Shown here in pieces: positions 18,396-28,401 of a stretch of 64,000 nucleotides of DNA (position 1 is its first letter; each line of letters begins with the position of its first letter). The notes under the pieces were generated by a model. It was not told the origin of the DNA. It made no database searches and saw nothing but the letters and a program-made list of their open reading frames with translations. Position numbers and translations under genes: made by a program. The DNA comes from Haloglycomyces albus DSM 45210 (GTDB lineage: Bacteria; Actinomycetota; Actinomycetes; Mycobacteriales; Micromonosporaceae): the NCBI RefSeq assembly GCF_000527155.1, contig NZ_AZUQ01000001.1, forward strand, positions 2,167,615 to 2,231,614, written 5' to 3'.

Positions 18396-19709
18396 CTAAT
18401 TTCGGTCCCAGAGTTTCTCGATGGCGGTGCGCAGTTCGTAGGCGGTGTCGATGGAGCCGTGCTGCCGATGGTTGGCGATGTGTCGGCCCTCGATGATGAC
18501 ATTGGTGATGTCACTGTCGGAGGCGCTGAGGGGCGCGGCCTCAATCGTAACGCCGGCGGTTCGTGGAGTATCGAGACTCAGCGTGACCAGGTCGGCGCGG
18601 GCTCCCGCTTTGATGACCCCGGCATCGTCCCACCCGAGGGCTTGGTGCCCGGTCCGGGTGGCGGCGCTCATGAGGTAGTGAGGACTGAAGTGACCTCGTT
18701 TATTGGTCGCGAGTCGTTGGTGACCTTCCAGCGCCTGCGTTTCGGCGAGCATGTTGATGAAGGTGTTGGAATCGGTTCCCAGGCAGAGCTGTGAGCCGGC
18801 TTGGGCCAGTCCGCGAGCTGGGCCGATGCCGTCGGCCAGCTCGATTTCGGTGGTGGGGCAGAAACACGCTCGCGCCCGGCTCTCGCCGAGGGTGGTGATA
18901 TCGAAGTTGGTCAGGTGGGTGGCGTGAACGACGGTGGTGTTGGGGCCGAGAAGATTATTGCGTCGCAACAGTTCGGTGGGTGTAACGCCGAAGGCCGACA
19001 TGCACTCGGCGTTCTCGGCGACCTGTTCGGACAGGTGGAGGTGAAGAGGCCGTTCGCCCACATAGTCCGCCAGCGGTTTGAAGTGCGCCACCGGCACCGC
19101 GCGCACCGAATGTGCGGCAAAGCCCTGCATGACGTGGTTACGCGCGGGCAATTGCTGGTGGCGCGCCACCCAGGCGTCGAAGTCGTCGTCGCTGAAACGA
19201 CGTTGCACCGAATCGAGTTCCTTGTTGAATCCGCCCTGCAGATAGAGGGTATCAAGCAGGGTGATGCGGATACCGGCGTCGGCCGCTGCGGCGATCAAGG
19301 CTTCGCCCATGGCGTTGGGGTCGTCGTAACGTCCGCCTTCGGCGGGATGGTGGAGGTAGTGGAACTCGCCGACACAGGATATTCCCGCCTGAGCCATTTC
19401 GGCGTAGACGGCGCGGGCGAGGCGGTAATAGCCGTCGGGGTCGAGCTTATGGGCGAGCCGATACATCTTTTCGCGCCAGGTCCAGAACGTGCCGCCGTCG
19501 GTCCAGGCCCGTCCCCGCAGGGCGCGGTGGAAGGCGTGGGAATGGACGTTGGCGAAGCCGGGAACGGTGAGCCCGTAGAGGTGCTTGAACCGCCCGGTGG
19601 GTACCTCGGCTCCAGGGGTGACGGAGTGTAGGCGGCCGGCTTTGGTTTCAATGAGGACATTGGCGTGCGGGCCTGACTCGAGCCAGGCCCATTGTGCGAA
19701 ATACTTCAC
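18396..19709 (-). CDS. hutF: Formimidoylglutamate deiminase
   Basis: 437 residues from GTG, overlapping the M20 gene by 4 nt. It deiminates N-formimidoyl-L-glutamate to N-formyl-L-glutamate, so the five-step route (HutF/HutG) rather than the direct formimidoylglutamase is used. Motifs: [19 protein letters not shown] (HSHAFHR of this group), [42 protein letters not shown] and LGTDSNTFI. All metal-binding His/Asp residues expected for the deaminase-like amidohydrolases are visible. Confidence 0.95.
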   Translation of the reverse strand: MKYFAQWAWLESGPHANVLIETKAGRLHSVTPGAEVPTGRFKHLYGLTVPGFANVHSHAFHRALRGRAWTDGGTFWTWREKMYRLAHKLDPDGYYRLARAVYAEMAQAGISCVGEFHYLHHPAEGGRYDDPNAMGEALIAAAADAGIRITLLDTLYLQGGFNKELDSVQRRFSDDDFDAWVARHQQLPARNHVMQGFAAHSVRAVPVAHFKPLADYVGERPLHLHLSEQVAENAECMSAFGVTPTELLRRNNLLGPNTTVVHATHLTNFDITTLGESRARACFCPTTEIELADGIGPARGLAQAGSQLCLGTDSNTFINMLAETQALEGHQRLATNKRGHFSPHYLMSAATRTGHQALGWDDAGVIKAGARADLVTLSLDTPRTAGVTIEAAPLSASDSDITNVIIEGRHIANHRQHGSIDTAYELRTAIEKLWDRN

Positions 19710-20932
19710 CTGGTGAATTCCTTTAGAACGGTGGCCAAGGCCTGTACGCCGGTACCGCAGTCCTCGTCGGTCGCCCCCTCAGCGGGAGCGTGTGAGACGC
19801 CTGAAGGGTTGCGTACAAACAGCATGGCGGTGGGAAGTTCAGTGGACAGCACTCCGGCGTCGTGGCCCGCGCCGGTCGGGAGGATGGGCGCGTCGCCCAG
19901 TAGTTCACTGATTCGATCGCGCAGGCGGTGGTCGAAGTTCACCACCGCCGACTGCGATTCGCAGGTGATCGCCACCTCGGTACCGTCCTTGACGGCGCGT
20001 TGCCGGGCTTGGTCGTCCAAGCGCGACAGGATACGCCCCAGGGTTTCCTCGTCGGGCGCGCGGGCGTCGAGCCATGCGGACACGTGGGCGGCGATGGCGT
20101 TGGTCGCGCCCGGGTCGACTGCGACGCGCCCGACCGTGGCCAGGGCCTGTTCCTGAGCGGCCGCCTTGCGGGCGGCGAGAACGGTGAAAGCGAACGTGAG
20201 CATGGGGTCGCGCCGGTCGGTCAGATGCGTCGTTCCGGCGTGATCGCCTTCTCCGGTGAAATCAAAGCGCCAACGGCCGTGTGGCCAGATCGCGCTGGCG
20301 ACACCGACGGCCCGATCTCCGTATACCAGGGACTTCCCCTGCTCGACGTGAAGTTCCACGAAGCGTTCGAATCGTTGTGCCGGTTGGGGAGCCTGTCCCA
20401 AGGCGTCGGGGTCGAATCCGGCGGCGGTCAGGGCTTCCGCATAGGTGGTTCCGTCGGCGTCGGTGAGGGAACGTGCCTTATCCGGAGCGACGGCTCCGGT
20501 GGACAGGCGCGAGCCCAGGCAGGGGACACCGAAGCGCCCGCCTTCCTCTTCCACGAAATCGGCGACCGTGATCGGGCGGGAAGGAGTGAATCCCTCCTCA
20601 CGCAATCGGTCGATGGCGAGGAACGCCGATACGATGCCGAGTGGACCGTCGTAGGCGCCTCCGCCGGGGACGGAATCAAAATGACTTCCGGTGAGGACGG
20701 CCTTGTCGTCGCCGGTGCCCCAGGTGGCGAACATATTGCCGTTGGCGTCGGTCTCCACCTTCAAATCCCGCAGTTCAGCCTGCTCGACGAACCACGAGCG
20801 AAGTCGTGCGTGCTCGGGAGTCCAGCTGAATCGACGGTATCCACCGTTGGAGAGCCGGCCGACGGGGGCGAGTTGATTCCACAGGCGGCGAAACTCGGAG
20901 GCACCGTCGCTGGGCGTGGGTGTGTCGCTCAC
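19706..20932 (-). CDS. M20-family amidohydrolase, candidate N-formylglutamate deformylase
   Basis: 408 residues. Similar to allantoate amidohydrolase / N-carbamoyl-L-amino-acid hydrolase: metal-binding motifs [59 protein letters not shown] and GAGHDAGVL. It starts with GTG, overlapping the hutU stop by 4 nt, and its own stop overlaps the hutF start, so it belongs to the hut operon. No hutG is visible, and the step after HutF is hydrolysis of a formyl-amide on glutamate, chemistry close to that of this family. I infer, but cannot show, that it performs that step. Confidence 0.88.
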   Translation of the reverse strand: MSDTPTPSDGASEFRRLWNQLAPVGRLSNGGYRRFSWTPEHARLRSWFVEQAELRDLKVETDANGNMFATWGTGDDKAVLTGSHFDSVPGGGAYDGPLGIVSAFLAIDRLREEGFTPSRPITVADFVEEEGGRFGVPCLGSRLSTGAVAPDKARSLTDADGTTYAEALTAAGFDPDALGQAPQPAQRFERFVELHVEQGKSLVYGDRAVGVASAIWPHGRWRFDFTGEGDHAGTTHLTDRRDPMLTFAFTVLAARKAAAQEQALATVGRVAVDPGATNAIAAHVSAWLDARAPDEETLGRILSRLDDQARQRAVKDGTEVAITCESQSAVVNFDHRLRDRISELLGDAPILPTGAGHDAGVLSTELPTAMLFVRNPSGVSHAPAEGATDEDCGTGVQALATVLKEFTR

Positions 20933-22575
20933 TCTGTCTCGCTCTCGCGGGTCGGCACGCGTACACCACGCTCGGCGGCGACGGTTTCCGCCTCCTCATA
21001 GCCGGCGTCCACATGGCGGATGACACCCATTGCCGGGTCGTTGGTCAGTACGCGCGACAGTTTCTCGCCGGCGAGTTTGGTTCCGTCGGCGACGCTGACC
21101 TGACCGGCGTGCAGTGACCGGCCGATACCGACACCGCCGCCGTGGTGAATGGATACCCAGCTGGCCCCCGACGAGGTGTTCACCAGTGCGTTCAGTAGAG
21201 GCCAGTCGGCGATCGCATCGGAACCGTCCTTCATGGATTCCGTTTCGCGGTAGGGACTGGCTACCGAACCGCAGTCCAGGTGGTCACGGCCGATCGCGAC
21301 CGGAGCCTCGAGTTCTCCCGCTGCGACGAGTTCGTTGAAACGGGCTCCGGCGGCGGCTCGATCTCCCTGTCCCAACCAGCAGATACGGGCGGGAAGCCCT
21401 TGGAAGGACACCTTTTCTCCCGCCAGACGCAGCCAGCGCTGCAAGGGCTCATTGTCGGGGAACAGCTCGCCTATCGCGCGGTCGGTGCGGTAGATGTCGG
21501 CAGGGTTGCCCGACAGTGCCGCCCAGCGGAAAGGCCCTTTGCCTTCGCAGAAGAGCGGCCTGATGTAGGCGGGAACGAAGCCGGGATAGGCGAAGGCGCG
21601 GTGGTATCCGCCCTGTTCGGCTTCATTACGTAGGGAATTGCCGTAGTCGAACACCTCGGCTCCGGCATCGAGGAATCCGACCATCGCCTCGACGTGTGTG
21701 GCCATGGAGGCGCGCGCCGCCTCGGTGTAGCCTTCCGGGTCGGCGGCGGCCGCCTCGAGGGCCTTGTCGGCGTCAACGTTTTCGGGCACGTAGGACAGTG
21801 GATCGTGGGCGCTGGTCTGGTCGGTGACGATATCGACCTCGACGCCGCGACGCAGGAGTTCCGGCAGGACGGTGGCGGCATTGCCGACCAGTCCGACCGA
21901 CAGGGCGCGACGCTCCCGCTTGGCCTGGACGACACGTTCCACAGCCTCGTCGAGGTTGGGAGCCACTTCGTCCAGGTAATCCTGTTCCACACGGCGATGG
22001 AGTCGACCGGCGTCGACGTCGATGATGAGGCAGGCCCCTTCGTTCATGGTGATGGCGAGCGGCTGGGCGCCTCCCATGCCGCCACAGCCGGCGGTGACGG
22101 TCAAGGTACCGGACAGGCTACCGTCGAAGCGTTTCGCGGCGACGGCGGCGAAAGTCTCATACGTTCCCTGCAGAATCCCCTGGGTGCCGATGTAAATCCA
22201 GGACCCGGCCGTCATTTGCCCGTACATGGTCAATCCGGCCTGTTCCAGACGGCGGAACTCCGGCCATGTCGAGGATTCGCCCACGAGGTTGGAATTGGCC
22301 AATAGGACTCGGGGCGCCCATTCGTGGGTCTGCATGACGCCGACCGGGCGTCCCGATTGCACGAGCATGGTTTCATCGTCCCGGAGCGTGCGCAATGTCC
22401 GCAGTATCGCGTTGAGGTCCTTGTGCGTGCGGGCGGCTTTGCCCGTACCACCGTAAACGACCAGGTCATCGGGTCGCTCGGCGACTTCAGGGTCCAGGTT
22501 GTTGTGCAACATGCGGTACGCTGCTTCGGTTTGCCATGAACCGCAGTGGAGTTCTGTTCCTCGCGGAGAACGCAT
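20929..22575 (-). CDS. hutU: Urocanate hydratase
   Basis: 548 residues from ATG 22575 ([33 protein letters not shown]), preceded by AAAGGACG. It adds water to urocanate to give imidazolonepropionate, using tightly bound NAD. Conserved stretches: [63 protein letters not shown] (NAD-binding), [12 protein letters not shown] and [26 protein letters not shown]-like [15 protein letters not shown]. First gene of the operon; a longer frame to 22662 lacks conservation and a ribosome site. Confidence 0.97.
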   Translation of the reverse strand: MRSPRGTELHCGSWQTEAAYRMLHNNLDPEVAERPDDLVVYGGTGKAARTHKDLNAILRTLRTLRDDETMLVQSGRPVGVMQTHEWAPRVLLANSNLVGESSTWPEFRRLEQAGLTMYGQMTAGSWIYIGTQGILQGTYETFAAVAAKRFDGSLSGTLTVTAGCGGMGGAQPLAITMNEGACLIIDVDAGRLHRRVEQDYLDEVAPNLDEAVERVVQAKRERRALSVGLVGNAATVLPELLRRGVEVDIVTDQTSAHDPLSYVPENVDADKALEAAAADPEGYTEAARASMATHVEAMVGFLDAGAEVFDYGNSLRNEAEQGGYHRAFAYPGFVPAYIRPLFCEGKGPFRWAALSGNPADIYRTDRAIGELFPDNEPLQRWLRLAGEKVSFQGLPARICWLGQGDRAAAGARFNELVAAGELEAPVAIGRDHLDCGSVASPYRETESMKDGSDAIADWPLLNALVNTSSGASWVSIHHGGGVGIGRSLHAGQVSVADGTKLAGEKLSRVLTNDPAMGVIRHVDAGYEEAETVAAERGVRVPTRESETE

Positions 22576-22594
22576 CGTTGAGTCCGTCCTTTCC

Positions 22595-22619
22595 ACATTT
22601 TGGGCGGGTGGCCCAATGT
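22595..22619 (-). promoter_or_regulatory. Candidate operator upstream of hutU
   Basis: An imperfect inverted repeat, ACATTTTGGGC-GGGTG-GCCC-AATGT, 20 nt upstream of the hutU start. The location suits repression or a leader hairpin. No hut regulator gene is in the window, so this is tentative. Confidence 0.35.
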
Positions 22620-23145
22620 TGTCGTGAACCCGAACCGGTTGGGTGGTCAGGTGATGGTTCACGGGTCGTGTCAGTCGCCGTCAGCCGTCGAACCGGGTCG
22701 GTGACCCAAGGATTCAGCGGCCCCACGTAGCGGCATTACGTTCGATACGCTGCCGCTCACCGATCTCCTATCGCCGTATCAGGTCCAAGTAGGCAAGTAT
22801 CGGGGTGCCGATCTTGAAACAACTCTGCTTGACGAGAGTCGTGCCCGTATTCGAAGGTGGCTTGTTTGCCATTATTCTCACAGATCCGCAGCAAAGCCTC
22901 AAGGGGAGTCGGTCGTGGCCACGCGCGAATCGCGCGACACGACATTCGGTTATGGAAATCGATCGCGAAGGCGTAGGTCCTACACAGGAGCGGATTATTC
23001 GGTAGGCAAGCGGAAATGCCGTCGGCGGCATTAGGTACAGGGCGCGAATGTATGGGATCGTATGAGTGGAGTGTGTTGACTGCGGCGAACACACCGGACG
23101 CAATTGCGCGATATACAATCGTCATAGGAAGGGGGCCCGAACAAC
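22620..23145. other. Gene-free divergent region between hutU and the MinD-like gene
   Basis: About 525 nt. No real gene; a long minus-strand frame here (22757-23506) overlaps the MinD-like gene and is composition-driven. Two hairpins are visible: CGCGCGA-A-TCGCGCG (22922-22936) and GTGTGTT-10 nt-AACACAC (23071-23094). The latter is close to the MinD-like start and may be regulatory. Promoters for both flanking genes must be here but I cannot place them. Confidence 0.5.
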
Positions 23146-24318
23146 GTGGCGACGCCAGAAGGTTGGAAGGAACCAAGGCGGACTTCGACATCACGATGGA
23201 GGAATTTTCTCTCCCGAGGTCGGAGTAGGAACACCGAATCCGCCTCGACGCCAGAGCGAGGTGACCACGAACAACCGAGCGATCGCCCGCCCCGTAACGA
23301 AGCACGTCCCGCACGCAGTACAGCCTCCGTGCCGCAGCCGCCTCCTTCACGATCGCGTGCCGGGATTCCGGTTGCCGGAAGTCAGCCCGAGGCCATGTCG
23401 ACGCCCACCCCAGTGCACAGCCGGCCACGCGGTGGTGCCCCGGTGGCGGGAGCGGCGCAGGTGGGTGCGCCCATGCCCAATCCGACGCCACCTCGGCAAG
23501 TGCCACCTCAGCCTGTACAGCCCGGTCCGCAATTGATGGACGAGCTACGTCGTCCCCTGGGGCGCTCCCGGGTGATCGCCTTCATCAATCCCAAGGGCGG
23601 AGTCCATAAGACCACCGCCACCGTATTGGCGGCCGCGGCCATGGGAACCGCCCGTCAGAACGGGATCATCGCCTGGGACAACAACGAACTGCGCGGCACT
23701 CTCGGCTTGCGAGCCGGTTCGGCACGTCACGGCCGAACGATTCGCCATCTTGTCGAGCATCTTGATCAAGTTGAAGCCGCCGGTGTGCATTTGCCCGAAC
23801 ACCTGGACGAATTCCTGCGTCATTCCGCGGACGGGTCCTTCGACGTGCTTGCGGGCGACGAAGATCCCAAGCTGCAGACGAAATTGGACCCCACCACGGT
23901 GTTGCGTGTTCTCGACATTCTGACGCGTACACACGAGCTGGTTTACATCGATACGGGAAACAACGTGGAATCCAATAACTGGCGCACCGTCGTTTCCTCG
24001 GCCGACCGCTTGGTCATCACCACCGTTCCGCGTGAGGACGCCGCATTCAGCGCCGACTGGATGCTCGACCTGCTCGAAGACAGCGGATACAAACATCTCG
24101 TGTCCGATGCCGTGACTCTCCTGTCGCTCCCGACTCCAAACCCCGGCCCGCTCTTGGACGACTTGAGCAAGCATTTCAACAACCGCACCAGGTCGGTAGC
24201 GGTCGTGCCGTACGATCCCGCGCTGGAGCCGGGTTCGAAGATCGAGTTCTCGGGTTTGCGCGATCAAACCCGCCAGGCGTGGTTCGAAGCGGCACAGAAG
24301 ATCGTCGCCGACTGGTAG
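23146..24318 (+). CDS. MinD/ParA-like ATPase with Pro-rich N-terminus
   Basis: 390 residues from GTG, with AGGAAGGGGG about 11 nt upstream. The first ~135 residues are Pro/Arg/Ser-rich and disordered. The ATPase starts at FINPKGGVHKTTATVLAAAA: the deviant Walker A has His in place of the usual Gly (KGGVHKT). IAWDNNELRGTLGLR, LVYIDTGNNVESNNWRTVVSSADRLVITTVPREDAA and LLSLPTPNPGP follow. This variant (NPKGGxxKTTAT, WDNNExRGTLG) recurs in actinobacterial MinD-like proteins, some linked to ESX/type VII secretion, but no secretion genes are in this window. Target unknown. Confidence 0.88.
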   Translation: MATPEGWKEPRRTSTSRWRNFLSRGRSRNTESASTPERGDHEQPSDRPPRNEARPARSTASVPQPPPSRSRAGIPVAGSQPEAMSTPTPVHSRPRGGAPVAGAAQVGAPMPNPTPPRQVPPQPVQPGPQLMDELRRPLGRSRVIAFINPKGGVHKTTATVLAAAAMGTARQNGIIAWDNNELRGTLGLRAGSARHGRTIRHLVEHLDQVEAAGVHLPEHLDEFLRHSADGSFDVLAGDEDPKLQTKLDPTTVLRVLDILTRTHELVYIDTGNNVESNNWRTVVSSADRLVITTVPREDAAFSADWMLDLLEDSGYKHLVSDAVTLLSLPTPNPGPLLDDLSKHFNNRTRSVAVVPYDPALEPGSKIEFSGLRDQTRQAWFEAAQKIVADW

Positions 24319-24349
24319 ACGCCCCCTTCGTTATGGCAAGATCTAAACC

Positions 24350-25003
24350 GTGACAGACACCGCCGCCCCGCATTCGGACCGCTCCACAGAGCAGAGTCGT
24401 TCCGACGCAACCAAGAATACGACGAAGGCCCCCGGCCGAACGCAGACTTTCGGAGTGGCCGCGGTGCTGGCCGCGACCCTGACGGCCCTGGGCTACCCCA
24501 TGGCGGTGCTCTGGCAGGTCGTGACGCCGAGGGTAGAGATCATCTCGGCCGGATCCGGCTGGGCGATGACCGAACACTATCCGAGTGAGTTCGTGGAAGC
24601 CGACCTCAGTTTGGTGCTCATGGGACTGATCGCGGGGCTATTGGCCGCCGTTATCACCTGGACATGGCTACGGCGTTGGCGTGGCCCGACCGTCCTGCTC
24701 GGACTGGTGCTGGGATCCTTGGCCAATCAGATCGTGATCTGGCGATATGGTGTGACGCAATTCAATCAGTTCTGGGACAGCGTGCGCGACGCTCCCGAAG
24801 GCTGGCACATGTGGCGACCGGCGGCCGTCAAAATGGTCAACATCGATGTAGGGGCCGCTTGGCATGCCCTCGCAGACGGTGCCATTGGGGCCATGTTTTC
24901 GCACCTTGAACTGGGAGTTTTGGCGGGAATGCCGTTCATGGCGGCCTTCGTGTACACCGGTATCGCCGGATGGTCACGTTACGCCTCGCTGCGACCCGAG
25001 TGA
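24350..25003 (+). CDS. Integral membrane protein, DUF2567-like
   Basis: 217 residues from GTG, 31 nt after the MinD-like gene. Four likely spans: FGVAAVLAATLTALGYPMAVLW, LVLMGLIAGLLAAVITWTWL, PTVLLGLVLGSLANQIVIW and the C-terminal LELGVLAGMPFMAAFVYTGIAGW. The extracytoplasmic motif TPRVEIISAGSGWAMTEHYPSEFVEAD resembles actinobacterial membrane proteins annotated DUF2567. Function unknown. It precedes hisD by about 120 nt. Confidence 0.75.
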   Translation: MTDTAAPHSDRSTEQSRSDATKNTTKAPGRTQTFGVAAVLAATLTALGYPMAVLWQVVTPRVEIISAGSGWAMTEHYPSEFVEADLSLVLMGLIAGLLAAVITWTWLRRWRGPTVLLGLVLGSLANQIVIWRYGVTQFNQFWDSVRDAPEGWHMWRPAAVKMVNIDVGAAWHALADGAIGAMFSHLELGVLAGMPFMAAFVYTGIAGWSRYASLRPE

Positions 25004-25123
25004 GAACTCCGTGCCGTCGCCGTCCCTAACGAGGTCCTCCGGTGCCGCCGGCGACACGTTTGCGACGTCTCGTATCGCGGTCTCCTCCTCGTCACCGCGC
25101 TCTGCGACGGCTACGCTGGAAGA

Positions 25124-26431
25124 GTGTTGAGACGCATCGAGCTAGCAAACCGTGTATCAACCCACACGACCCGGCAGCTGTCCGAACTCATGCCTCGTGC
25201 GGAGGTCGACGTTCAGTCTGCCCTGAAATCGGTCCATCCGATCCTGCAGGCGATTCAGGCCCGGGGCACTACCGCCGTCATCGACACGGTAGAGCATTTC
25301 GACCGGGTGAAGCTCGAAACCACGCGCGTGCCCACGTCCGACATCAAAGAGGCCGTGCAACACCTCGACGCCGACCTGCGTCGGGCCTACCAAACCTCCA
25401 TCGACCGCGCCCGTATCGCCCATGAAGCACAGACGGTGCCCAATAAGCGCACCGACGTCGCTCCCGGCGGTGTGGTGAGCGAACGCTACGTCCCCGTACG
25501 GCGCGTCGGTCTCTACGCACCCGGCGGCCTGGCCCCGCTCGCGTCCAGCGTCATCATGAACGCAGTCCCCGCGCAGGTGGCCGGGGTGGATTCCATCGCG
25601 CTCGCCAGTCCGGCTCAGAAAGCCAACGGAGGGCTGCCCGATTCGGGCGTTCTCGCGGTCGCCGGTCTACTGGGCATCGACGAGGTCTACGCGGTCGGCG
25701 GGCCCGCCGCGATCGGCATGTTCGCCTATGGAACCGATGAGTGTGAACCGGTCGATGTGGTCAGCGGCCCCGGAAACGTCTATGTCGCGGCCGCCAAACG
25801 CGCGGTTCGCGGTCTCGTGGGCATTGACGCCGAAGCGGGTACCACCGAGATCGCCATCGTCGCCGACCGGACCGCCGACCCGGCGCACGTGGCCGTGGAC
25901 CTCATCAGCCAGGCGGAACACGATCCCTCCGCCGCGGCGGTGTTGATCACCGACTCGCCCTCGCTTGCCTCGGCAGTCGACGAGGAATTGGCCGAACGCG
26001 TTCCCGATACCCGACACAGCGAACGCATTCACACCGCCCTGACCGGGCCACAATCGGCAGCGGTATTGGTGGCCGACATGGAAGAGGCCATTACCGTCGC
26101 CGATGCCTACGCCGCCGAACACCTGGAGATTCACACCGTCGATCCACACCAGGTCGCCGACGACATCCACAATGCCGGGGCCATCTTCATCGGACCGTAC
26201 TCTCCGGTGTCGCTGGGAGACTATTGCGCCGGTTCCAACCACGTACTTCCCACCGGCGGCTGCGCGCGGCACACCGGTGGACTGTCGGTGCACACCTTCC
26301 AACGGGCGATTCACGTGGTCGACTACACCGCCGAGGCCCTCCGTGACGTCGCCTCCGACGTCATCACCTTCGCCAATTCGGAAGACCTCCCCGCGCACGG
26401 GCAGGCGATCGCGGAGCGTTTTCAGAAGTGA
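25124..26431 (+). CDS. hisD: Histidinol dehydrogenase
   Basis: 435 residues from GTG. Catalyses the last two oxidations, L-histidinol to L-histidine, with NAD and a zinc ion. Signatures: YVPVRRVGLYAPGGLAPLASSVIMNAVPAQVAGV, GPGNVYVAAAKRAVRGLVGIDAEAGTTEIA (NAD loop), DLISQAEHDPSAAAVLIT (zinc-site Gln/His), AGAIFIGPYSPVSLGDYCAGSNHVLPTGG and AEHLEIH. Head of the his operon; its stop overlaps the hisC GTG by 4 nt. Confidence 0.97.
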   Translation: MLRRIELANRVSTHTTRQLSELMPRAEVDVQSALKSVHPILQAIQARGTTAVIDTVEHFDRVKLETTRVPTSDIKEAVQHLDADLRRAYQTSIDRARIAHEAQTVPNKRTDVAPGGVVSERYVPVRRVGLYAPGGLAPLASSVIMNAVPAQVAGVDSIALASPAQKANGGLPDSGVLAVAGLLGIDEVYAVGGPAAIGMFAYGTDECEPVDVVSGPGNVYVAAAKRAVRGLVGIDAEAGTTEIAIVADRTADPAHVAVDLISQAEHDPSAAAVLITDSPSLASAVDEELAERVPDTRHSERIHTALTGPQSAAVLVADMEEAITVADAYAAEHLEIHTVDPHQVADDIHNAGAIFIGPYSPVSLGDYCAGSNHVLPTGGCARHTGGLSVHTFQRAIHVVDYTAEALRDVASDVITFANSEDLPAHGQAIAERFQK

Positions 26432-27537
26432 GCGACGAAATTCACCGACTACTGCGCGAGGACCTGCGTGGGAAGCGTCCCTATGGAGCGCCTCAGATTC
26501 AGGTACCCATTGCACTGAACACCAATGAGAACGCCTATCCGCTCGATGACGAGGTCGTCGCGGTCGTCTCGCGGCACTTGGAGCAACGGCTGCGGAATCT
26601 GAACCGTTACCCCGACCGCGATGCCGTCGACCTACGCCACGACCTGGCGAAATACCTAGGTGCCGGGTTGTCGGTGGACAACCTCTGGGCGGCCAACGGC
26701 TCCAATGAGATCCTGCAACAGTTGTTGCAGGCCTTCGGCGGACCGAACCGGACGGCGCTGGGATTCATGCCTTCCTATTCCATGCATCCTCTACTGGCAC
26801 GCGGAACCGGCACCGACTTCGTCGACGCCGGTCGTCGGGCGGACTACAGCCTGGACGCCGAACACGTCGCACAGGCGATCACCGCACACGATCCGGACGT
26901 GACCTTCCTGGTCTCTCCCAACAATCCGACAGGCACGGCCTTGACCACCGACGTCATCACCGCCGCCTACGACGCTTCCCACGGACTGGTCGTCGTCGAC
27001 GAAGCTTACGCCGAATTCGCCCGCGACTCGTCGCACTCCGCGATTCACCTGCTACCGGGGAGATCGCGACTGGTCGTCAGCCGCACCATGTCCAAAGCGT
27101 TCGCCTTTGCGGGGGCGCGAGTGGGGTACCTCGCCGCCGATCCCGCGGTCGTCGAAGCGCTCCAGTTGGTACGGCTGCCCTATCACCTGTCCGCTTTGAC
27201 ACAAGCGGCGGCTCGTGGCGCCCTCGAATGCTCCGAACAACTGCAGCACGGAGTGGAGAGGCTACGTCGCGAACGCGATCGAATCGTCGACACCCTGCGG
27301 TCGTGGGGACTGCCGGTCGCCGACTCCGACGCCAACTTCGTCCTGTTCGGCGGCCTGACCGACAGCCACGCGGTATGGCAGAAACTGCTGGACCGAGGGG
27401 TGCTCGTGCGTGACATCGGTCTGGACGGACGCCTGCGCGTCACCGCCGGAACGGAAACAGAGACGACCGGGTTCCTGGACGCCCTGGACAGCACCCGGAA
27501 CGAAAACCCGGAACTATTTGTGGAGGCCGAACAATGA
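26428..27537 (+). CDS. hisC: Histidinol-phosphate aminotransferase
   Basis: 369 residues from GTG. A fold-type I PLP enzyme converting imidazole-acetol phosphate and glutamate to histidinol phosphate. Motifs: LNTNENAYPLDDEV, RYPDRDAVDLRHDLAKYLG, WAANGSNEILQQLLQAFGG, VSPNNPTGTALT, VVVDEAYAEF and VSRTMSKAFAFAGARVGYL, containing the PLP-binding lysine. Both ends overlap neighbours by 4 nt, so hisDCB are translationally coupled. Confidence 0.96.
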   Translation: MSDEIHRLLREDLRGKRPYGAPQIQVPIALNTNENAYPLDDEVVAVVSRHLEQRLRNLNRYPDRDAVDLRHDLAKYLGAGLSVDNLWAANGSNEILQQLLQAFGGPNRTALGFMPSYSMHPLLARGTGTDFVDAGRRADYSLDAEHVAQAITAHDPDVTFLVSPNNPTGTALTTDVITAAYDASHGLVVVDEAYAEFARDSSHSAIHLLPGRSRLVVSRTMSKAFAFAGARVGYLAADPAVVEALQLVRLPYHLSALTQAAARGALECSEQLQHGVERLRRERDRIVDTLRSWGLPVADSDANFVLFGGLTDSHAVWQKLLDRGVLVRDIGLDGRLRVTAGTETETTGFLDALDSTRNENPELFVEAEQ

Positions 27538-28142
27538 GCCGAACCGCCCACGTCAACCGCACCACCGGTGAAACCAGTGTCGACGTTCACCTCGACCTCG
27601 ATCCCGACACGGTGACCGTCGACGTGTCCACCGGCGTTGGATTCTACGACCACATGCTGCATCAACTGGGAAAACACGGTGGTTTCGGACTCTCCGTTCG
27701 TACCGAAGGCGACTTGCACATCGACGCTCACCACACGCTCGAGGACACCGCGATCGCGCTCGGGAGCGCCTTCGCGGAGGCACTCGGCGACAAACGCGGA
27801 GTCGTACGATTCGCCGATGCCACGGTCCCCCTCGACGAGGCCCTGTCCCGCGCGGTCGTCGATCTGTCCGGCAGGCCCTACTGCGTCCACGACGAGCCTC
27901 TGGAGATGGCCGACACCATCGGAGGGGACTATCCCACCTCCATGACTCGGCACGTTCTGGAGTCCTTCGCACACCATGCGCGAATCTGCCTCCACGTATC
28001 GGTGTTGCGTGCCTCCAACCCAGGACAGAAACCCGATGCGCACCACATCGTCGAATCACAGTTCAAAGCGCTCGCTCGCGCACTTCGCGCCGCGACTCGG
28101 CGCGAAGGAGACGAGATTCCCTCAACCAAGGGCGTCATCTGA
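27534..28142 (+). CDS. hisB: Imidazoleglycerol-phosphate dehydratase
   Basis: 202 residues, the monofunctional actinobacterial form without the HisB phosphatase domain. Dehydrates imidazoleglycerol phosphate. Manganese-binding motifs: GVGFYDHMLHQLGKHGG, DAHHTLEDTAIALGSAF, FADATVPLDEALSRAVVDLSGRPY, FESFAHHARICLHVSVL-type and DAHHIVESQFKALARALR. The start overlaps hisC by 4 nt. Confidence 0.97.
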   Translation: MSRTAHVNRTTGETSVDVHLDLDPDTVTVDVSTGVGFYDHMLHQLGKHGGFGLSVRTEGDLHIDAHHTLEDTAIALGSAFAEALGDKRGVVRFADATVPLDEALSRAVVDLSGRPYCVHDEPLEMADTIGGDYPTSMTRHVLESFAHHARICLHVSVLRASNPGQKPDAHHIVESQFKALARALRAATRREGDEIPSTKGVI

Positions 28143-28188
28143 GACTCGCCGTGAACAACGGAGACCACCGAACCGGGAAGGACTGATC

Positions 28189-28356
28189 ATGGGTGAGAGC
28201 GTCGCCCCCATCCTCTTGATGGCACTGGCGGGAATACTGGCCGGAGGGTCGTATACCCTGCGACAGAACGACAAGACCCTGGCCTCCCTCATCTGCGGTT
28301 TGATCGGAATGGTGGCCTTCGCCTACGCGATCTACGTCCTGTACGGCCCGCAGTAG
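28189..28356 (+). CDS. Small two-span membrane protein inside the his operon
   Basis: 55 residues (MGESVAPILLMALAGILAGG onward), with GGGAAGGACTG before the ATG. Two hydrophobic segments are separated by a short polar loop, SYTLRQNDKTLASL. It stands between hisB and hisH, with 46-nt gaps on each side, so it is co-transcribed. Streptomyces and relatives also carry a small membrane ORF at this place. No function is known. It is too short for family assignment by eye. Confidence 0.8.
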   Translation: MGESVAPILLMALAGILAGGSYTLRQNDKTLASLICGLIGMVAFAYAIYVLYGPQ

Positions 28357-28401
28357 CGGCGCGAACCGCTCCAGGGAAGCTCCAGAAGGAGACATACAGC
28401 A

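Noticed and set aside
23076-23117. Promoter for the MinD-like gene from TTGACT and TATACA
   Set aside because: The two boxes are 30 nt apart, too far for a sigma-70-type promoter.
22757-23506. 249-codon minus-strand frame between hutU and the MinD-like gene
   Set aside because: No recognisable domain and it overlaps the 5' part of the well-supported MinD-like gene.
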